A DNA stretch of 64,000 bases from NCBI RefSeq assembly GCF_019396385.1, contig NZ_JAHKRN010000047.1, positions 1-64,000 on the forward strand, in the 5' to 3' direction. The notes under the pieces are model-generated. The model was not told the origin of the DNA. It searched no databases and was given only the letters and a program-made list of their open reading frames with translations. Below, one piece after another: positions 41,300 to 50,590 of the stretch. The DNA comes from Nonomuraea harbinensis (GTDB taxonomy: Bacteria > Actinomycetota > Actinomycetes > Streptosporangiales > Streptosporangiaceae). How positions within the stretch are numbered: the first letter of the stretch is position 1; every line of letters starts with the position of its first letter. The translations under genes were made by a program, and so were the position numbers.

Positions 41300-43081
41300 A
41301 TGTCCCAGCACATTCTGACCGCCGTCGCGTGGCCGTACGCTAACGGCCCCCGCCACATCGGGCACGTCTCCGGGTTCGGCGTGCCTTCCGACATCTTCAG
41401 CCGCTACCAGCGGATGGCGGGCAACAAGGTGCTGATGGTCTCCGGCACCGACGAGCACGGCACTCCTATCCAGGTGCAGGCCGACAAGGAAGGCGTCACG
41501 GCCAGGGAGCTGGCCGACCGTTACAACCGGGTGATCGCCGAGGACCTCACCGGGCTGGGGCTGTCCTACGACCTGTTCACGCGCACGACCACGCGCAACC
41601 ACTACGCCGTCACGCAAGAGATCTTCAAGGGTCTCCACGCCAACGGCTACATCTTCCCCAAGACCACGATGGGCGCCATCTCCCCGTCGACCGGGCGCAC
41701 GCTCCCCGACCGCTACATCGAGGGCACCTGCCCCCTCTGCGGCTACGACGGCGCGCGCGGCGACCAGTGCGACAACTGCGGCAACCAGCTCGACCCGATC
41801 CAGCTGATCAACCCGGTGAGCCGCATCAACGGCGAGACGCCGGTCTTCACCGAGACCGAGCACTTCATGCTCGACCTGCCCGCCTTCGCCGAGGTGCTCG
41901 GCACCTACCTGCGCTCCAAGCAGGGCGAGTGGCGGCCCAACGTGCTCAAGTTCGCCCTCAACCTGCTCGGCGACCTGCAGCCGCGGGCGATCAGCCGCGA
42001 CCTCGACTGGGGCGTGCCGATCCCGCTCGACGGCTGGCGCGACCAGCCCAACAAGCGGCTGTACGTGTGGTTCGACGCGGTGATCGGCTACCTGTCGGCG
42101 TCCATCGAGTGGGCCAGGCGCTCCGGCGACCCCGAGGCCTGGCGCCAGTGGTGGCAGAATCCCGACGCCCGGGGCTACTACTTCATGGGCAAGGACAACA
42201 TCGTCTTCCACGCCGAGATCTGGCCGGCGATGCTGTTCGGTTACAGCGGGCAGGGCGACAAGGGCGGCACGCCGGGCTCGCTCGGCGCGCTCGACGTGCC
42301 CTCCGAGGTGGTCTCCAGCGAGTTCCTGACCATGGAGGGCAAGAAGTTCTCCTCCTCCCGGCAGGTCGTCATCTACGTGCGCGACTTCCTGGCCCGCTAC
42401 GACGCCGACGCGCTGCGCTACTACATCGCCGTCGCCGGTCCTGAGAACCAGGACACCGACTTCACCTGGCAGGAGTTCGTCAACCGCAACAACGGCGAGC
42501 TGGTCGCCGCCTGGGGCAACCTCGTCAACCGGTCGATCTCCATGGCGGCCAAGAACTTCGGCGTGATCCCGGAGGCCGGCGACCTGACCGACGCCGACCG
42601 GGCGCTGCTGGAGCGCTCGCGCAACACCTTCGGCCCGGTCGGCGCCGAGCTGGCCCGCTCCCGGTTCAAGAACGCCATCACCGAGGCGCTCGACGTGGTC
42701 CGCGACGCCAACCGCTATCTCGCCGAGCAGGAGCCGTGGAAGCTCAAGGGCGACCCGGAGCGGCAGAAGTCCATCCTGCACGTCGCCCTCCAGGTGGTCG
42801 ACGACGCCAAGACCATGCTGACGCCGTTCCTGCCCGGCTCGTCCAACAAGGTCCACGCGATGCTCGGCGGCGAGGGCGTCTGGTCCGGCATGCCGGAGAT
42901 CCGCGAGGTCGACGAAGACGGCGGCGCCGCCTACCCCGTGATCACCGGCGAGTACGACGGCGCGGCCCGCTGGGAGCACCGGCCGATCAAGCCGGGCATC
43001 CCGCTGGCGCCGCCCGTGCCGCTGTTCAAGAAGCTCGACCCGAAGGTCGTCGACGAAGAGCTGGCCAGGCTGGAAGGCTGA
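41300..43081 (+). CDS. metG: Methionyl-tRNA synthetase
   Basis: 593 aa class I synthetase. Its HIGH motif is in NGPRHIGHVSGF. The zinc knuckle CPLCGYDGARGDQCDNCG appears in the connective peptide, and the signature loop is KKFSSSRQ. A C-terminal anticodon-binding helical domain follows from about 440. No C-terminal EMAP-like domain is present, as in the shorter actinobacterial type. It charges tRNA-Met. The next gene, tatD-like, starts 5 bp downstream. Confidence 0.96.
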   Translation: MSQHILTAVAWPYANGPRHIGHVSGFGVPSDIFSRYQRMAGNKVLMVSGTDEHGTPIQVQADKEGVTARELADRYNRVIAEDLTGLGLSYDLFTRTTTRNHYAVTQEIFKGLHANGYIFPKTTMGAISPSTGRTLPDRYIEGTCPLCGYDGARGDQCDNCGNQLDPIQLINPVSRINGETPVFTETEHFMLDLPAFAEVLGTYLRSKQGEWRPNVLKFALNLLGDLQPRAISRDLDWGVPIPLDGWRDQPNKRLYVWFDAVIGYLSASIEWARRSGDPEAWRQWWQNPDARGYYFMGKDNIVFHAEIWPAMLFGYSGQGDKGGTPGSLGALDVPSEVVSSEFLTMEGKKFSSSRQVVIYVRDFLARYDADALRYYIAVAGPENQDTDFTWQEFVNRNNGELVAAWGNLVNRSISMAAKNFGVIPEAGDLTDADRALLERSRNTFGPVGAELARSRFKNAITEALDVVRDANRYLAEQEPWKLKGDPERQKSILHVALQVVDDAKTMLTPFLPGSSNKVHAMLGGEGVWSGMPEIREVDEDGGAAYPVITGEYDGAARWEHRPIKPGIPLAPPVPLFKKLDPKVVDEELARLEG

Positions 43082-43085
43082 TCCC

Positions 43086-43940
43086 GTGACCAAGCCGCCC
43101 GCCCCGCCGGAGCCGCTGTCCGCGCCGGTGTTCGACAGCCACTGCCATCTCGACATCATGGTGGGCGACCGGCAGGCGTCCTCGGGTGACCCGGTGGCCC
43201 AGGCCGCGCAGGCGGCCTCGGCCACCGTGCGCGGCATCCTCGACGACGCCCGCGCGGTGGGCGTCACCCGGCTGGTGACGATCGGCTACGACCTGCCGTC
43301 CTCGCGATGGAACGCCGAGGTGGCGACCGCCCACGCCGACGTCCACGCCGGCGTGGCGGTCCATCCCAACGAGTCGCACGCGGCCACCCCCGAGGTCCTG
43401 GCCGAGATCGAGGAGCTGGCGGGGCGGCCGGAGGTGCGCGCCGTCGGCGAGACCGGGCTCGACTACTTCCGCGACTGGGCGTCCAGGGACGACCAGCACG
43501 CCAGTTTCCGCGCGCACATCGAGATCGCCAAGCGTACGGGGAAGGCGCTGGTCATCCATGACCGTGAGGCGCACGACGACGTGCTGAAGGTGCTGGCGGC
43601 CGAGGGGGCGCCGCCGGTGGTGGTGTTCCACAGCTTCTCCGGCGACGCCGATATGGCCAAGAAATGCACCGACGCCGGATATTTCATGTCATTTTCCGGG
43701 CCTGTCACGTACAAGAAGAACGACGCGCTGCGGGAGGCCGCCCGGGTCGCGCCCGCCGAGCTGATGCTGGTCGAGACCGACGCCCCCTACCTGCCGCCGG
43801 TGCCGCACCGCGGCAAGCCCAACGCCCCCTACCTCGTCCCGATCACGCTGCGCTGCCTCGCCGAGGTCAAGAACGTCCATCCTGACCGGTTGTGCGAGGC
43901 CATCAGCGACAACGGAGTCACCGTTTTCGGCGAGTGGTGA
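43086..43940 (+). CDS. TatD-family metal-dependent hydrolase (DNase)
   Basis: 284 aa TIM-barrel hydrolase. FDSHCHLD supplies the first two His ligands, and AVGETGLDYFRDW the Glu. LVIHDREAHDDVL and VFHSFSGDADMAKKC supply further His residues, and LVETDAPYLPPVPHRGKPN the last Asp. The family acts as 3'-5' exonuclease or DNase and in other quality-control roles. GTG start with GGAAGG 8 nt upstream. The order metG-tatD-rpf is the classical actinobacterial arrangement. Confidence 0.92.
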   Translation: MTKPPAPPEPLSAPVFDSHCHLDIMVGDRQASSGDPVAQAAQAASATVRGILDDARAVGVTRLVTIGYDLPSSRWNAEVATAHADVHAGVAVHPNESHAATPEVLAEIEELAGRPEVRAVGETGLDYFRDWASRDDQHASFRAHIEIAKRTGKALVIHDREAHDDVLKVLAAEGAPPVVVFHSFSGDADMAKKCTDAGYFMSFSGPVTYKKNDALREAARVAPAELMLVETDAPYLPPVPHRGKPNAPYLVPITLRCLAEVKNVHPDRLCEAISDNGVTVFGEW

Positions 43941-44023
43941 CCATGTTCCGGTGAAGCGGTGATGGCGGCGTGGCGGCCGCCACTACTGTCGGGCGCCTCA
44001 GGAGACGTACCGGAGGTCCCCAC

Positions 44024-44932
44024 GTGCGAGGAAAGAGACGTGCCCCGCGCCCCCGGATCCCGTGGCGCTCGCCGTGGACGCCCCTGGCGTGCCTGGCGGG
44101 CCTGCTCGCCACCGGCGCCATCGCGGTCCTCGGCGGCATGGCCAAGGACGTGGTGCTGATCGTCGACGGCCGGCGGCAAGAAGTGCGCAGCTTCGCCGAC
44201 TCCGTCCACGAGCTGCTCGCCGACCATGACGTGCCCTTCGGCGACGGCGACCTGGTACGGCCCGGCGCGCGGGCGCCGCTGGCCGACGGGGTGCGCGTCG
44301 AGGTCCGCCACGCCAGGCCCATCACGCTGACCGTCGACGGCCGCACCAGCCGCCGCCTGGTCACCGCCACCACCGTGCGCGACGCGCTGGCCGAGCTGGA
44401 CATGGCCGCGCTGCGGGGGAGGATGTCGGCGCCCAGGTACGAGCCGGTGCCGCTGTCGGGCATGGCGCTGATCATCTACACCCGGCGGACCGTGCACATC
44501 GTCGCCAACGGCACCCGCCGCGACGTGACCACCACCGGCAGGACCGTCAGGCAGGTGCTCAAACGCGCCGGGATCTCGTACGAGCCCGGCTCGCTGATCC
44601 GGCCGCCGCTGCGCGCCTTCCCCGGCGAAGGCTCGGTCATCACCGTGCTGCCGCCCCGCACCGAGCCCGTCGGGGACGAGGTCATGCGGCTCGACTGGGA
44701 CGCGCTGGCCATGTGCGAGTCCGGCGGCGACCCCACCGCCTACAACCCCAGCGGCCCCTACTACGGGCTCTACCAGTTCAGCCTGCCGATGTGGCAGCTC
44801 GTCGGCGGCACCGGCATGCCGCACGCCTGGCCGCCCGAGGAGCAGACGTACCGGGCGCAGCTCCTCTACCAGCGGGTCGCCGGCCGGTGGCAGGAGCAGT
44901 GGCCGAACTGCGGAGCCCACCTGTTCGGCTAG
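44024..44932 (+). CDS. Resuscitation-promoting factor (DUF348 repeats plus RPF lysozyme-like domain)
   Basis: 302 aa. GTG start with GGAGGT 7 nt upstream. A basic N-terminus and one hydrophobic segment (about 18-38) act as signal or anchor. Three DUF348 ubiquitin-like modules follow, starting at VVLIVDGRRQEVRSF, ITLTVDGRTSRR and VHIVANGTRRDVTTT. The C-terminal RPF domain WDALAMCESGGDPTAYNPSG...YYGLYQFSLPMW carries the catalytic Glu of the lytic-transglycosylase-like fold and a Cys pair. The G5 domain usually found between these parts in RpfB is absent. The protein should cleave peptidoglycan to stimulate growth or germination. Confidence 0.9.
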   Translation: MRGKRRAPRPRIPWRSPWTPLACLAGLLATGAIAVLGGMAKDVVLIVDGRRQEVRSFADSVHELLADHDVPFGDGDLVRPGARAPLADGVRVEVRHARPITLTVDGRTSRRLVTATTVRDALAELDMAALRGRMSAPRYEPVPLSGMALIIYTRRTVHIVANGTRRDVTTTGRTVRQVLKRAGISYEPGSLIRPPLRAFPGEGSVITVLPPRTEPVGDEVMRLDWDALAMCESGGDPTAYNPSGPYYGLYQFSLPMWQLVGGTGMPHAWPPEEQTYRAQLLYQRVAGRWQEQWPNCGAHLFG

Positions 44933-46119
44933 CCGAGCGAGACCCCGAAGTCGGCGCCCTTCGGCGGCTGCACGGCCCGCAGCTCGTCGGAGTTGCGCGC
45001 CGCGACGGTGACCTTCCCGTACGGGGCCGCGTCCGGCTGCCCGACGAACAGCTTGTTGCCGCTGAACGCCAGCGACCAGCCGAACAGCCCGTCCGCGGGC
45101 GGCAGCCGCCTGTCGTCCTTGCCGTCCGCGGCCGTGACCACCCGGACGCCGCCGCCGTACGGGGCGCCGATGGCCAGCCTGCCGTCGGCCGAGGCGGCCA
45201 GCGAGAACCCGAACGCCTCCTCGCCCTCCTGCCGCACCCGGGCCTTCGGGGCCAGCTTCTCGTCGTAGAGCTGCACGTACCCGGCACCCGGGGCGCCCAC
45301 GGCCGGCCCCGCCCCGTCGACCCAGGCCACCGCGTACCCGTACTTGTCGCCCGCCTTGTCCGTGGGCGAGTCCAGCTTGGTGCTGACGATCTTCTCCGCC
45401 AGCACGTCCTGGATGACCACCACGGAACCCGAGTCCACCTTGCCGGAATCCACCTGCTGGCCCTGACCGTCGTCGTTCTCGTACGGCACGCCGACCACCA
45501 CGCCGTTGCCGGGCCCCATGGCCAGCGAGTAGCCGAACTGGTCACCCACCTCGCTGTTGCCCCGCACCTCGACCGTCGCCTGTGTGACCCGCCGCAACGC
45601 GCCGCCGCCCTTGAGCGCGTAGATCGCCCCGGCGTCCGCCAGGTCGCCGTCGTCCTCGTACGGCGCCCCGATCACCACGAGGTCGCCGCGCGCCGCCAGC
45701 GACCAGCCCAGCCGGGCGCCGCGCTGCGGCTCCGCCGCCACCAGCCGCCGCGGCTCGAGCGCGCCGCCGCCGTAGATCACGTACGCGGTGCCCGCGTCGG
45801 CGTTGCCGTCCACATCCGTGTACGGGGCGCCCACGACCAGGTCGGCGCACTCGTCGGCGTTCACCTTCGCCAGCCGCACCGACCAGCCGAACGCGTCACC
45901 CTCCGCCAGCCCCTGCACGGTCACCGGGATGGAGGTGTCGCCGGAGAGCACGTGCACCGCGCCCTTCTGGCCCTCGGCGAAGGGGTCGCCCACGGCGACG
46001 TCGTCCACCCCGTCGCCGTCGAAGTCGCTCACCCCGGCGCAGGCCGTGCCCGCCGCGTACGTCACCCCCTGCCCTGACACACCCAGCAGCACCGCCAGCA
46101 GAATCGCACGGATCTTCAC
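44929..46119 (-). CDS. Secreted FG-GAP/integrin-alpha-like beta-propeller protein
   Basis: 396 aa. A signal peptide (KIRAILLAVLLGVSGQGVTYAAG) is followed by about six to seven FG-GAP repeats with calcium-binding loops. Examples are DFDGDGVDDVAVGDPFAEGQ, ADLVVGAPYTDVDGNADAG and VVIGAPYEDDGDLADAG. It should form an extracellular beta-propeller. The GTG start overlaps the stop of the upstream kinase gene by 4 bp, so the pair is coupled. The 3' end overlaps the rpf gene by 4 bp on the other strand. Ligand unknown. Confidence 0.85.
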   Translation of the reverse strand: MKIRAILLAVLLGVSGQGVTYAAGTACAGVSDFDGDGVDDVAVGDPFAEGQKGAVHVLSGDTSIPVTVQGLAEGDAFGWSVRLAKVNADECADLVVGAPYTDVDGNADAGTAYVIYGGGALEPRRLVAAEPQRGARLGWSLAARGDLVVIGAPYEDDGDLADAGAIYALKGGGALRRVTQATVEVRGNSEVGDQFGYSLAMGPGNGVVVGVPYENDDGQGQQVDSGKVDSGSVVVIQDVLAEKIVSTKLDSPTDKAGDKYGYAVAWVDGAGPAVGAPGAGYVQLYDEKLAPKARVRQEGEEAFGFSLAASADGRLAIGAPYGGGVRVVTAADGKDDRRLPPADGLFGWSLAFSGNKLFVGQPDAAPYGKVTVAARNSDELRAVQPPKGADFGVSLG

Positions 46120-48074
46120 AGTTTGACCTCGATCTGCTCGCCGTCCTTCAGCATCGTCGCCGACAGCTCCACCGGCTTGCGGTAAGGCGGCAGGTCGAAC
46201 ACGAGCACCCCGTCGATCCGGTCGCCCGGCGCGATGGCCGCCGGCGCCGCACCGTCGTCGATCGGGTCGTGGCGGCCGCCCCGGTCGTCGCGCAGGGTCA
46301 CCACGGGATCGCCGATCTCCCACAGCCGGCCGCCCGGGTTCAGCATCACCCAGCGCACCACGCACAGCTGGCCCTGGGCCTGCGTCCTGCCCTCGTACTC
46401 CCGCAACCCGCATCGCGGCGCCTCCGGCACGATCACCATCGGGTCGTCGAACGCCGGGCCGAGCGCGAACCGCCGCCCGACGTCGTTGGGCTGTGCGGTG
46501 GCGGCGGCGGGGGAGCCGGTCGCGGTGGTGCCGGCCGGGGTGTCGCGGCCCGACGTGACGATGAGCACGGCCCCGGTGACGGTGATCGCCAGCAGCGCGG
46601 CGGCGGCGGCGATCAGCCATCGGGTGCTGCGGGGACGCTGGTAGCCGGGGTCGGTCGGTTCGCCGCCGGGCGGCGGGATCGTCTGGGGAAGCGCGGCAGA
46701 CTGCCAGCGGGCCAGCTCCTCCCGCGCGGCCAGCTCCTCCCGCCTGCCCATCTCGGTCACGGAAACCGGCTCGCCCTCATGGTCCTGCTGTTGGGGAGGG
46801 GTGTCCGCCGTGGTCGCGTACGGATCGCCTGGGGTGCCTGCCCCTTGAGACGGCGCGGGGCTGCGCTGCGTGGTCTGCTCGCGGGCGGGCGCATGCGCCT
46901 CGTCGCGTGGGGGAGCGTGGTGCTCTGCCGGCGTCGGAGGGCGCTCGCCCGCACCGGTGGGTAACAGCCCTCCACCCGGTACGGCCGCGCCGCCGGGTAA
47001 GGAGCCGCTCGGGAGGGCCGCCGGCGGTGAGGAGTCCTGTGAAGGGGGACCCTCCTGGCCGCGGGACGGGATGAGTCCCGCGGGCCGCTTCCCCGAAGGG
47101 TCCCGATCCACCATGGTGTCACTGGGCGGGGGCGTCGTGAAGGTCGCGGTGATGTCCGGTTCGTCGACCACGTTCCTGGGCGGCTCCCACTCCGCCATCA
47201 AGTCGGTCGCCACCAGGGTCGGCGGGTTCGCCGTCGCCGCCGGTGCGGGCGCGCTCCCGCCGACCAGCGCGATGAGCAGCTCCTGAGCCGTGGGCCGCTG
47301 CTCCGGCTCCATCGCCGTGGCCCGCCGCACCAGCTCGTTGAGCGGCGCGGGCAGCGCACCCAGGTCAGGCTGGCTGTGCAGCACGCGGGTGGCGAGCGTG
47401 ATGGGGTCGCCCCGGCCGAACGGGTGCCGCCCGTTGCCCGCGTAGGCCACCAGGCAGCCCCACGCGAAGATGTCGGCCGCCGGAGTGACGGTGTGTCCCC
47501 GTACCTGCTCGGGAGCCCACCACCCGGGGCTGCCCAGCAGCTCCCCGGACATGGTGAACCCCGTCTCCCTGTCGAGCGCCCTGGCGATGCCGAAGTCGAT
47601 CACCCGCGGCCCCGACAGCGAGAGGATCACGTTGGCCGGCTTGAGGTCGCGGTGGACCAGCCCGGCCACGTGGATCGCCGCCAGCGCCGCCGCCACCCCC
47701 AGCGCCACGCCGTGCAGCGGCCCGGGATCCAGGGCCCCGTAGGTGGAGATCTGGTCGGACATGGGCGTGCCGGCGATGTACTCGGTGACCATGTAGGGCC
47801 GGCCGTCGCCGGTGTTGCCGTTGTCGAGCACCTGCGCCGTGCAGAACGACGCCACCCGCCGGGCGTTCTCCACCTCGGCGTGGAAGCGGGCCGCGAACCC
47901 CTCCTGGTTGGCGAACTCGGCCTTCACCACCTTGACCGCGACGAACCGCCCCGTCGGCGCGCGGGCGAGGAAGACAGTCCCCATGCCGCCTTCACCCAGC
48001 CGCCCGAGCATGCGGTACGGCCCGATCTCCCGTAAGTCCGTCGGGCGAAGCGGGGCGGCGCCCGTTGGCTCCAT
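46116..48074 (-). CDS. Transmembrane Ser/Thr protein kinase (PknB/Hanks type)
   Basis: 652 aa. A cytosolic Hanks kinase domain (about 18-280) has glycine loop LGEGGMGTVF, catalytic Lys48 in VAVKVV, HRDLKPANVIL, the DFG motif in VIDFGIAR and SPGWWAPEQ. A Pro/Ala-rich linker of about 200 residues precedes one TM helix near 485-508. An extracellular domain of about 140 residues with two Cys follows. The start was set at the ATG just before the kinase fold. It is coupled to the FG-GAP protein, a possible partner of its outer domain. The pair splits rpf from rsmA. Confidence 0.92.
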   Translation of the reverse strand: MEPTGAAPLRPTDLREIGPYRMLGRLGEGGMGTVFLARAPTGRFVAVKVVKAEFANQEGFAARFHAEVENARRVASFCTAQVLDNGNTGDGRPYMVTEYIAGTPMSDQISTYGALDPGPLHGVALGVAAALAAIHVAGLVHRDLKPANVILSLSGPRVIDFGIARALDRETGFTMSGELLGSPGWWAPEQVRGHTVTPAADIFAWGCLVAYAGNGRHPFGRGDPITLATRVLHSQPDLGALPAPLNELVRRATAMEPEQRPTAQELLIALVGGSAPAPAATANPPTLVATDLMAEWEPPRNVVDEPDITATFTTPPPSDTMVDRDPSGKRPAGLIPSRGQEGPPSQDSSPPAALPSGSLPGGAAVPGGGLLPTGAGERPPTPAEHHAPPRDEAHAPAREQTTQRSPAPSQGAGTPGDPYATTADTPPQQQDHEGEPVSVTEMGRREELAAREELARWQSAALPQTIPPPGGEPTDPGYQRPRSTRWLIAAAAALLAITVTGAVLIVTSGRDTPAGTTATGSPAAATAQPNDVGRRFALGPAFDDPMVIVPEAPRCGLREYEGRTQAQGQLCVVRWVMLNPGGRLWEIGDPVVTLRDDRGGRHDPIDDGAAPAAIAPGDRIDGVLVFDLPPYRKPVELSATMLKDGEQIEVKL

Positions 48075-48162
48075 GAGGGATGTCCCTTCCTGTTCCACCC
48101 ATCCTCCCCTCACCCGGCCCCCGTGCGCCATCGCAGGTTCTTCGATGCGCGACACTTATTGG

Positions 48163-49005
48163 ATGATGAGGCTCCTGGGCCCAGCAGAAATACGTATTTT
48201 GGCGAACAAGCTAGATCTGCGACCCACCAAAAAGCTAGGCCAGAACTTCGTGATCGACGCCGGCACCGTCCGGCGCATCGTCCGCGTGGCGGGGGTGACC
48301 TCGGACGATGTGGTCATCGAGGTGGGCCCCGGCCTCGGTTCCCTCACGCTGGCGTTGCTGCCGGAGACCCGTCACGTGGTGGCCGTCGAGATCGACCCGG
48401 TGCTGGCGGCGCAGTTGCCGAAGACGGTCGCCGAGCGGGGCCTCGCCGACAAGCTCACGGTGATCCAGGCCGACGCCATGAAGGTCACGCCTGACGACCT
48501 GTCCGGCCACACCCCCACGGCGCTGGTGGCCAACCTGCCCTACAACGTGGCGGTGCCGGTGGTGCTCCACCTGCTGGAGGTGCTGCCCTCGCTGCAGAGG
48601 GGCCTCGTCATGGTCCAGGCCGAGGTCGCCGACCGGCTCGCCGCCGCGCCCGGCTCCAAGGTGTACGGGATCCCGTCGGTCAAGGCCGCCTGGTACGCCG
48701 ACGTACGCAGAGCCGGCCCCGTCGGCCGCACGGTCTTCTGGCCGGTGCCGAACGTCGACTCCGGCCTCGTCTCGCTGGTGCGCCGCGACCCGCCGCCGAC
48801 GACGGCCACGCGCGAGGAGGTGTTCGCGGTGATCGACGCCGCCTTCGCCCAGCGCCGCAAGACCCTCCGCGCCGCTCTCGCGGGCTGGGCGGGCAGCCCG
48901 GCAGGGGCCGAGCAGGCGCTGCGGGCGGCGGGGGTGGACCCTTCGGTACGGGGCGAGCAACTGGACATCCACGCCTTCGCCCGCATCGCGGAACACAAGC
49001 TCTGA
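48163..49005 (+). CDS. rsmA: 16S rRNA dimethyladenosine transferase (KsgA/RsmA)
   Basis: 280 aa. LLGPAEIRILANKLDLRPTKKLGQNFVID is the standard N-terminus, followed by IEVGPGLGSLTLALLPETRHVVAVEID (SAM motif I/II). NLPYNVAVPVVLHLLE is the catalytic NLPY motif. The C-terminal helical domain includes VFAVIDAAFAQRRKTLRAAL. It dimethylates A1518 and A1519 of 16S rRNA. Start codons at 48145, 48163 and 48166 are possible; the one matching family length was taken. Confidence 0.94.
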   Translation: MMRLLGPAEIRILANKLDLRPTKKLGQNFVIDAGTVRRIVRVAGVTSDDVVIEVGPGLGSLTLALLPETRHVVAVEIDPVLAAQLPKTVAERGLADKLTVIQADAMKVTPDDLSGHTPTALVANLPYNVAVPVVLHLLEVLPSLQRGLVMVQAEVADRLAAAPGSKVYGIPSVKAAWYADVRRAGPVGRTVFWPVPNVDSGLVSLVRRDPPPTTATREEVFAVIDAAFAQRRKTLRAALAGWAGSPAGAEQALRAAGVDPSVRGEQLDIHAFARIAEHKL

Positions 49006-49010
49006 TCGGC

Positions 49011-49250
49011 TCAGGGGAGGTCGAACTCCCCCTTGGACACCCCGTCCAGGAAAGCCCGCCACTCGTCCGGCCCGAAGGCCAGCACGGGTCCCTTGCCCTG
49101 GTCCTTGGTGTCCCGGAGCAGGACGCTGTCATCGGGTCGCCGCATCACCTCGACACAGCTCCCGCCGTTTCCTCCGGATGCCTTGGCTTTGGTCCACACA
49201 CCCACGGGCAGGCCAATCCGCAGGAGGCGGTCAACACCGGTGGAGGTCAT
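49011..49250 (-). CDS. DUF397-domain protein
   Basis: 79 aa. WTKAKASGGNGGSCVEVMRRPDDSVLLRDTKDQGKGPVLAFGPDEWRAFLDGV is the DUF397 pattern (quoted as family blocks: a W-x-K-S-like start, a CVEV core and a FxxxEWxAFL end). DUF397 proteins accompany XRE regulators with DUF5753 and are thought to act as their small partners or antagonists. It is the first of two DUF397 genes here. Confidence 0.88.
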   Translation of the reverse strand: MTSTGVDRLLRIGLPVGVWTKAKASGGNGGSCVEVMRRPDDSVLLRDTKDQGKGPVLAFGPDEWRAFLDGVSKGEFDLP

Positions 49251-49363
49251 GCCTGCGATCCTAGGTCGGTTGTGGTGTCCGAAGCCTTCGGTGACACACA
49301 TGTCTGTGTCGTTGGAAATGGGGGAGGGCCTGACGACGGGCCAGGCCCTCGTGGGGTATCTGA

Positions 49364-49582
49364 TCAGGGGGAGCGGTCGAAGACGCCTCGCTTCACGCCC
49401 TCGCTGAAGGTTTCCCAGACGGGGCCGCGGACCACCCATGGCTCCAGGTCCGGCCGCTCCGTGTCGCGGATTCCGACGCGGTCCCCGCTGAGGAATGCCA
49501 CCTCAAGGCAGTTGCCGCCGTTGTCGCTCGATGCCGTGATCCATTCGGCGTCGGTGAGCTCTCGTTTCAGCTCCAGGTCCAT
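49364..49582 (-). CDS. DUF397-domain protein
   Basis: 72 aa. The DUF397 blocks are AEWITASSDNGGNCLEVAFL, then VGIRDTERP and a terminal WETFSEGVKRGVFD. The ATG overlaps the 3' end of the upstream XRE/DUF5753 gene by 16 bp, so it is translationally coupled to it. It is the more likely cognate partner of that regulator. Confidence 0.9.
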   Translation of the reverse strand: MDLELKRELTDAEWITASSDNGGNCLEVAFLSGDRVGIRDTERPDLEPWVVRGPVWETFSEGVKRGVFDRSP

Positions 49583-50397
49583 TCTTCCTCCAACCTCTTC
49601 TTAATCATTTCGATGGAATTGCGCTGAGAATGCACCTCTGACCTGATGTGGTCCATTCTCCGCTTGAGAATGTCCACGTCGTCGCCGGTGTCTCGGATCT
49701 GTCCGTGGAGAGAGCCCTCGATGTAGGCCGCATCCGGCTCGTCCGGGACCTGAGCGAGAGCGAAAGCGCCGCCTATCCCGATGGCGCTCATGGCGCTGTA
49801 CGGGAGGATCTGGATCGTGATGTTGGGCCGTTCGGACATCTCGACGAGATGTTCAAGTTGCTTTCTGGTGATGGCCTCGCACCCGATCGGACGATGAAGA
49901 ATGGATTCGTCCATAAAAGCCCATAGCAGCACGGGATCGTCGCGGGTGAGGATGGCCTGGCGCTCCATCCGCGCCGCCACTTCTTCCTGCACCTGGCTGG
50001 GACTCTTCCCTGGTCTGGCCCGAAGGATGATCTCGGCGTACTCGCGGGTCTGGAGCAGGCCGGTCACGATGACCGGCTCCCAGGTGTAGATGGCCCTGGC
50101 CGAGCGTTCCCTGAGCGTCCAAGGGCCGAACCACTTCGGCGCGGCTTTCGAGGGCTCCTCCGGCAGCCATCTGACGAGTTCGCCGGGTTCCAGCCTGAAC
50201 AGTTCCTCGCACGCTTGCGCGAGCTTCAGGTGAGGACGACGTGTGCCGAGCTCGAATGCGCCGATAGTGGTGGGGGCGAATCCCAGCCGATGTCCCACTT
50301 GTGCCTGTGTCATCCCCTTGGCTTCACGTTCTTTACGCAGCTCGTACCCGAATCTCGCTGCTTGGCCGGCGTCAGGGTCCAGCTCTTTTGGGGGCAT
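49567..50397 (-). CDS. XRE-family regulator with DUF5753 (WhiJ-like)
   Basis: 276 aa. An N-terminal Cro/C1 HTH (about 14-70: LRKEREAKGMTQAQVGHRLGFAPTTIGAFE) is followed by DUF5753 (about 95-270: YTWEPVIVTGLLQTREYAEIILRA ... NITIQILPYSAMSAIGIGGAFALAQVPD). This is the WhiJ/BldB-partner type abundant in developing actinomycetes. The order XRE-DUF397 with a divergent anti-sigma-like ATPase gene is a recurrent module, linked in Streptomyces to development and antibiotic control. The start is the ATG at the conserved MPPKELDP. Confidence 0.92.
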   Translation of the reverse strand: MPPKELDPDAGQAARFGYELRKEREAKGMTQAQVGHRLGFAPTTIGAFELGTRRPHLKLAQACEELFRLEPGELVRWLPEEPSKAAPKWFGPWTLRERSARAIYTWEPVIVTGLLQTREYAEIILRARPGKSPSQVQEEVAARMERQAILTRDDPVLLWAFMDESILHRPIGCEAITRKQLEHLVEMSERPNITIQILPYSAMSAIGIGGAFALAQVPDEPDAAYIEGSLHGQIRDTGDDVDILKRRMDHIRSEVHSQRNSIEMIKKRLEEEWTWS

Positions 50398-50438
50398 CTG
50401 TCGACTCCTGGGACCTGGCGTGGATGCATATAGCGCCA

Positions 50439-50466
50439 CACACGGAATGTGGGGTCGTTTCGTGTG
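50439..50466. promoter_or_regulatory. Imperfect inverted repeat between XRE and ATPase genes
   Basis: CACACGGAA (50439-50447) and TTTCGTGTG (50458-50466) pair at eight of nine positions, with a 10-nt spacer. The site lies in the 193-bp divergent promoter region and may be bound by the XRE protein. No other gene is supported there. Confidence 0.4.
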
Positions 50467-50590
50467 GTGAATGTCGGGTGCTTTCGCTGCTCAACGTAGC
50501 GTCTGGCTGGCACTCTGGCCAGTGATTCAAGAGCGCGCGACGATTCACCGCACATGCGCGAACGATCTTTGTAGAGGTGAGGAAAAGCGC

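Noticed and set aside
38352..43267. Very long antisense open frames across the glycosyltransferase and metG genes
   Set aside because: Mirror frames of strongly biased real genes; no recognisable protein content, and they run against metG and GT2.
43970..43983. GTGGCGGCCGCCAC palindrome upstream of the rpf gene as operator or terminator
   Set aside because: A short GC-only palindrome is expected often in such DNA; no loop for a terminator and no second copy.
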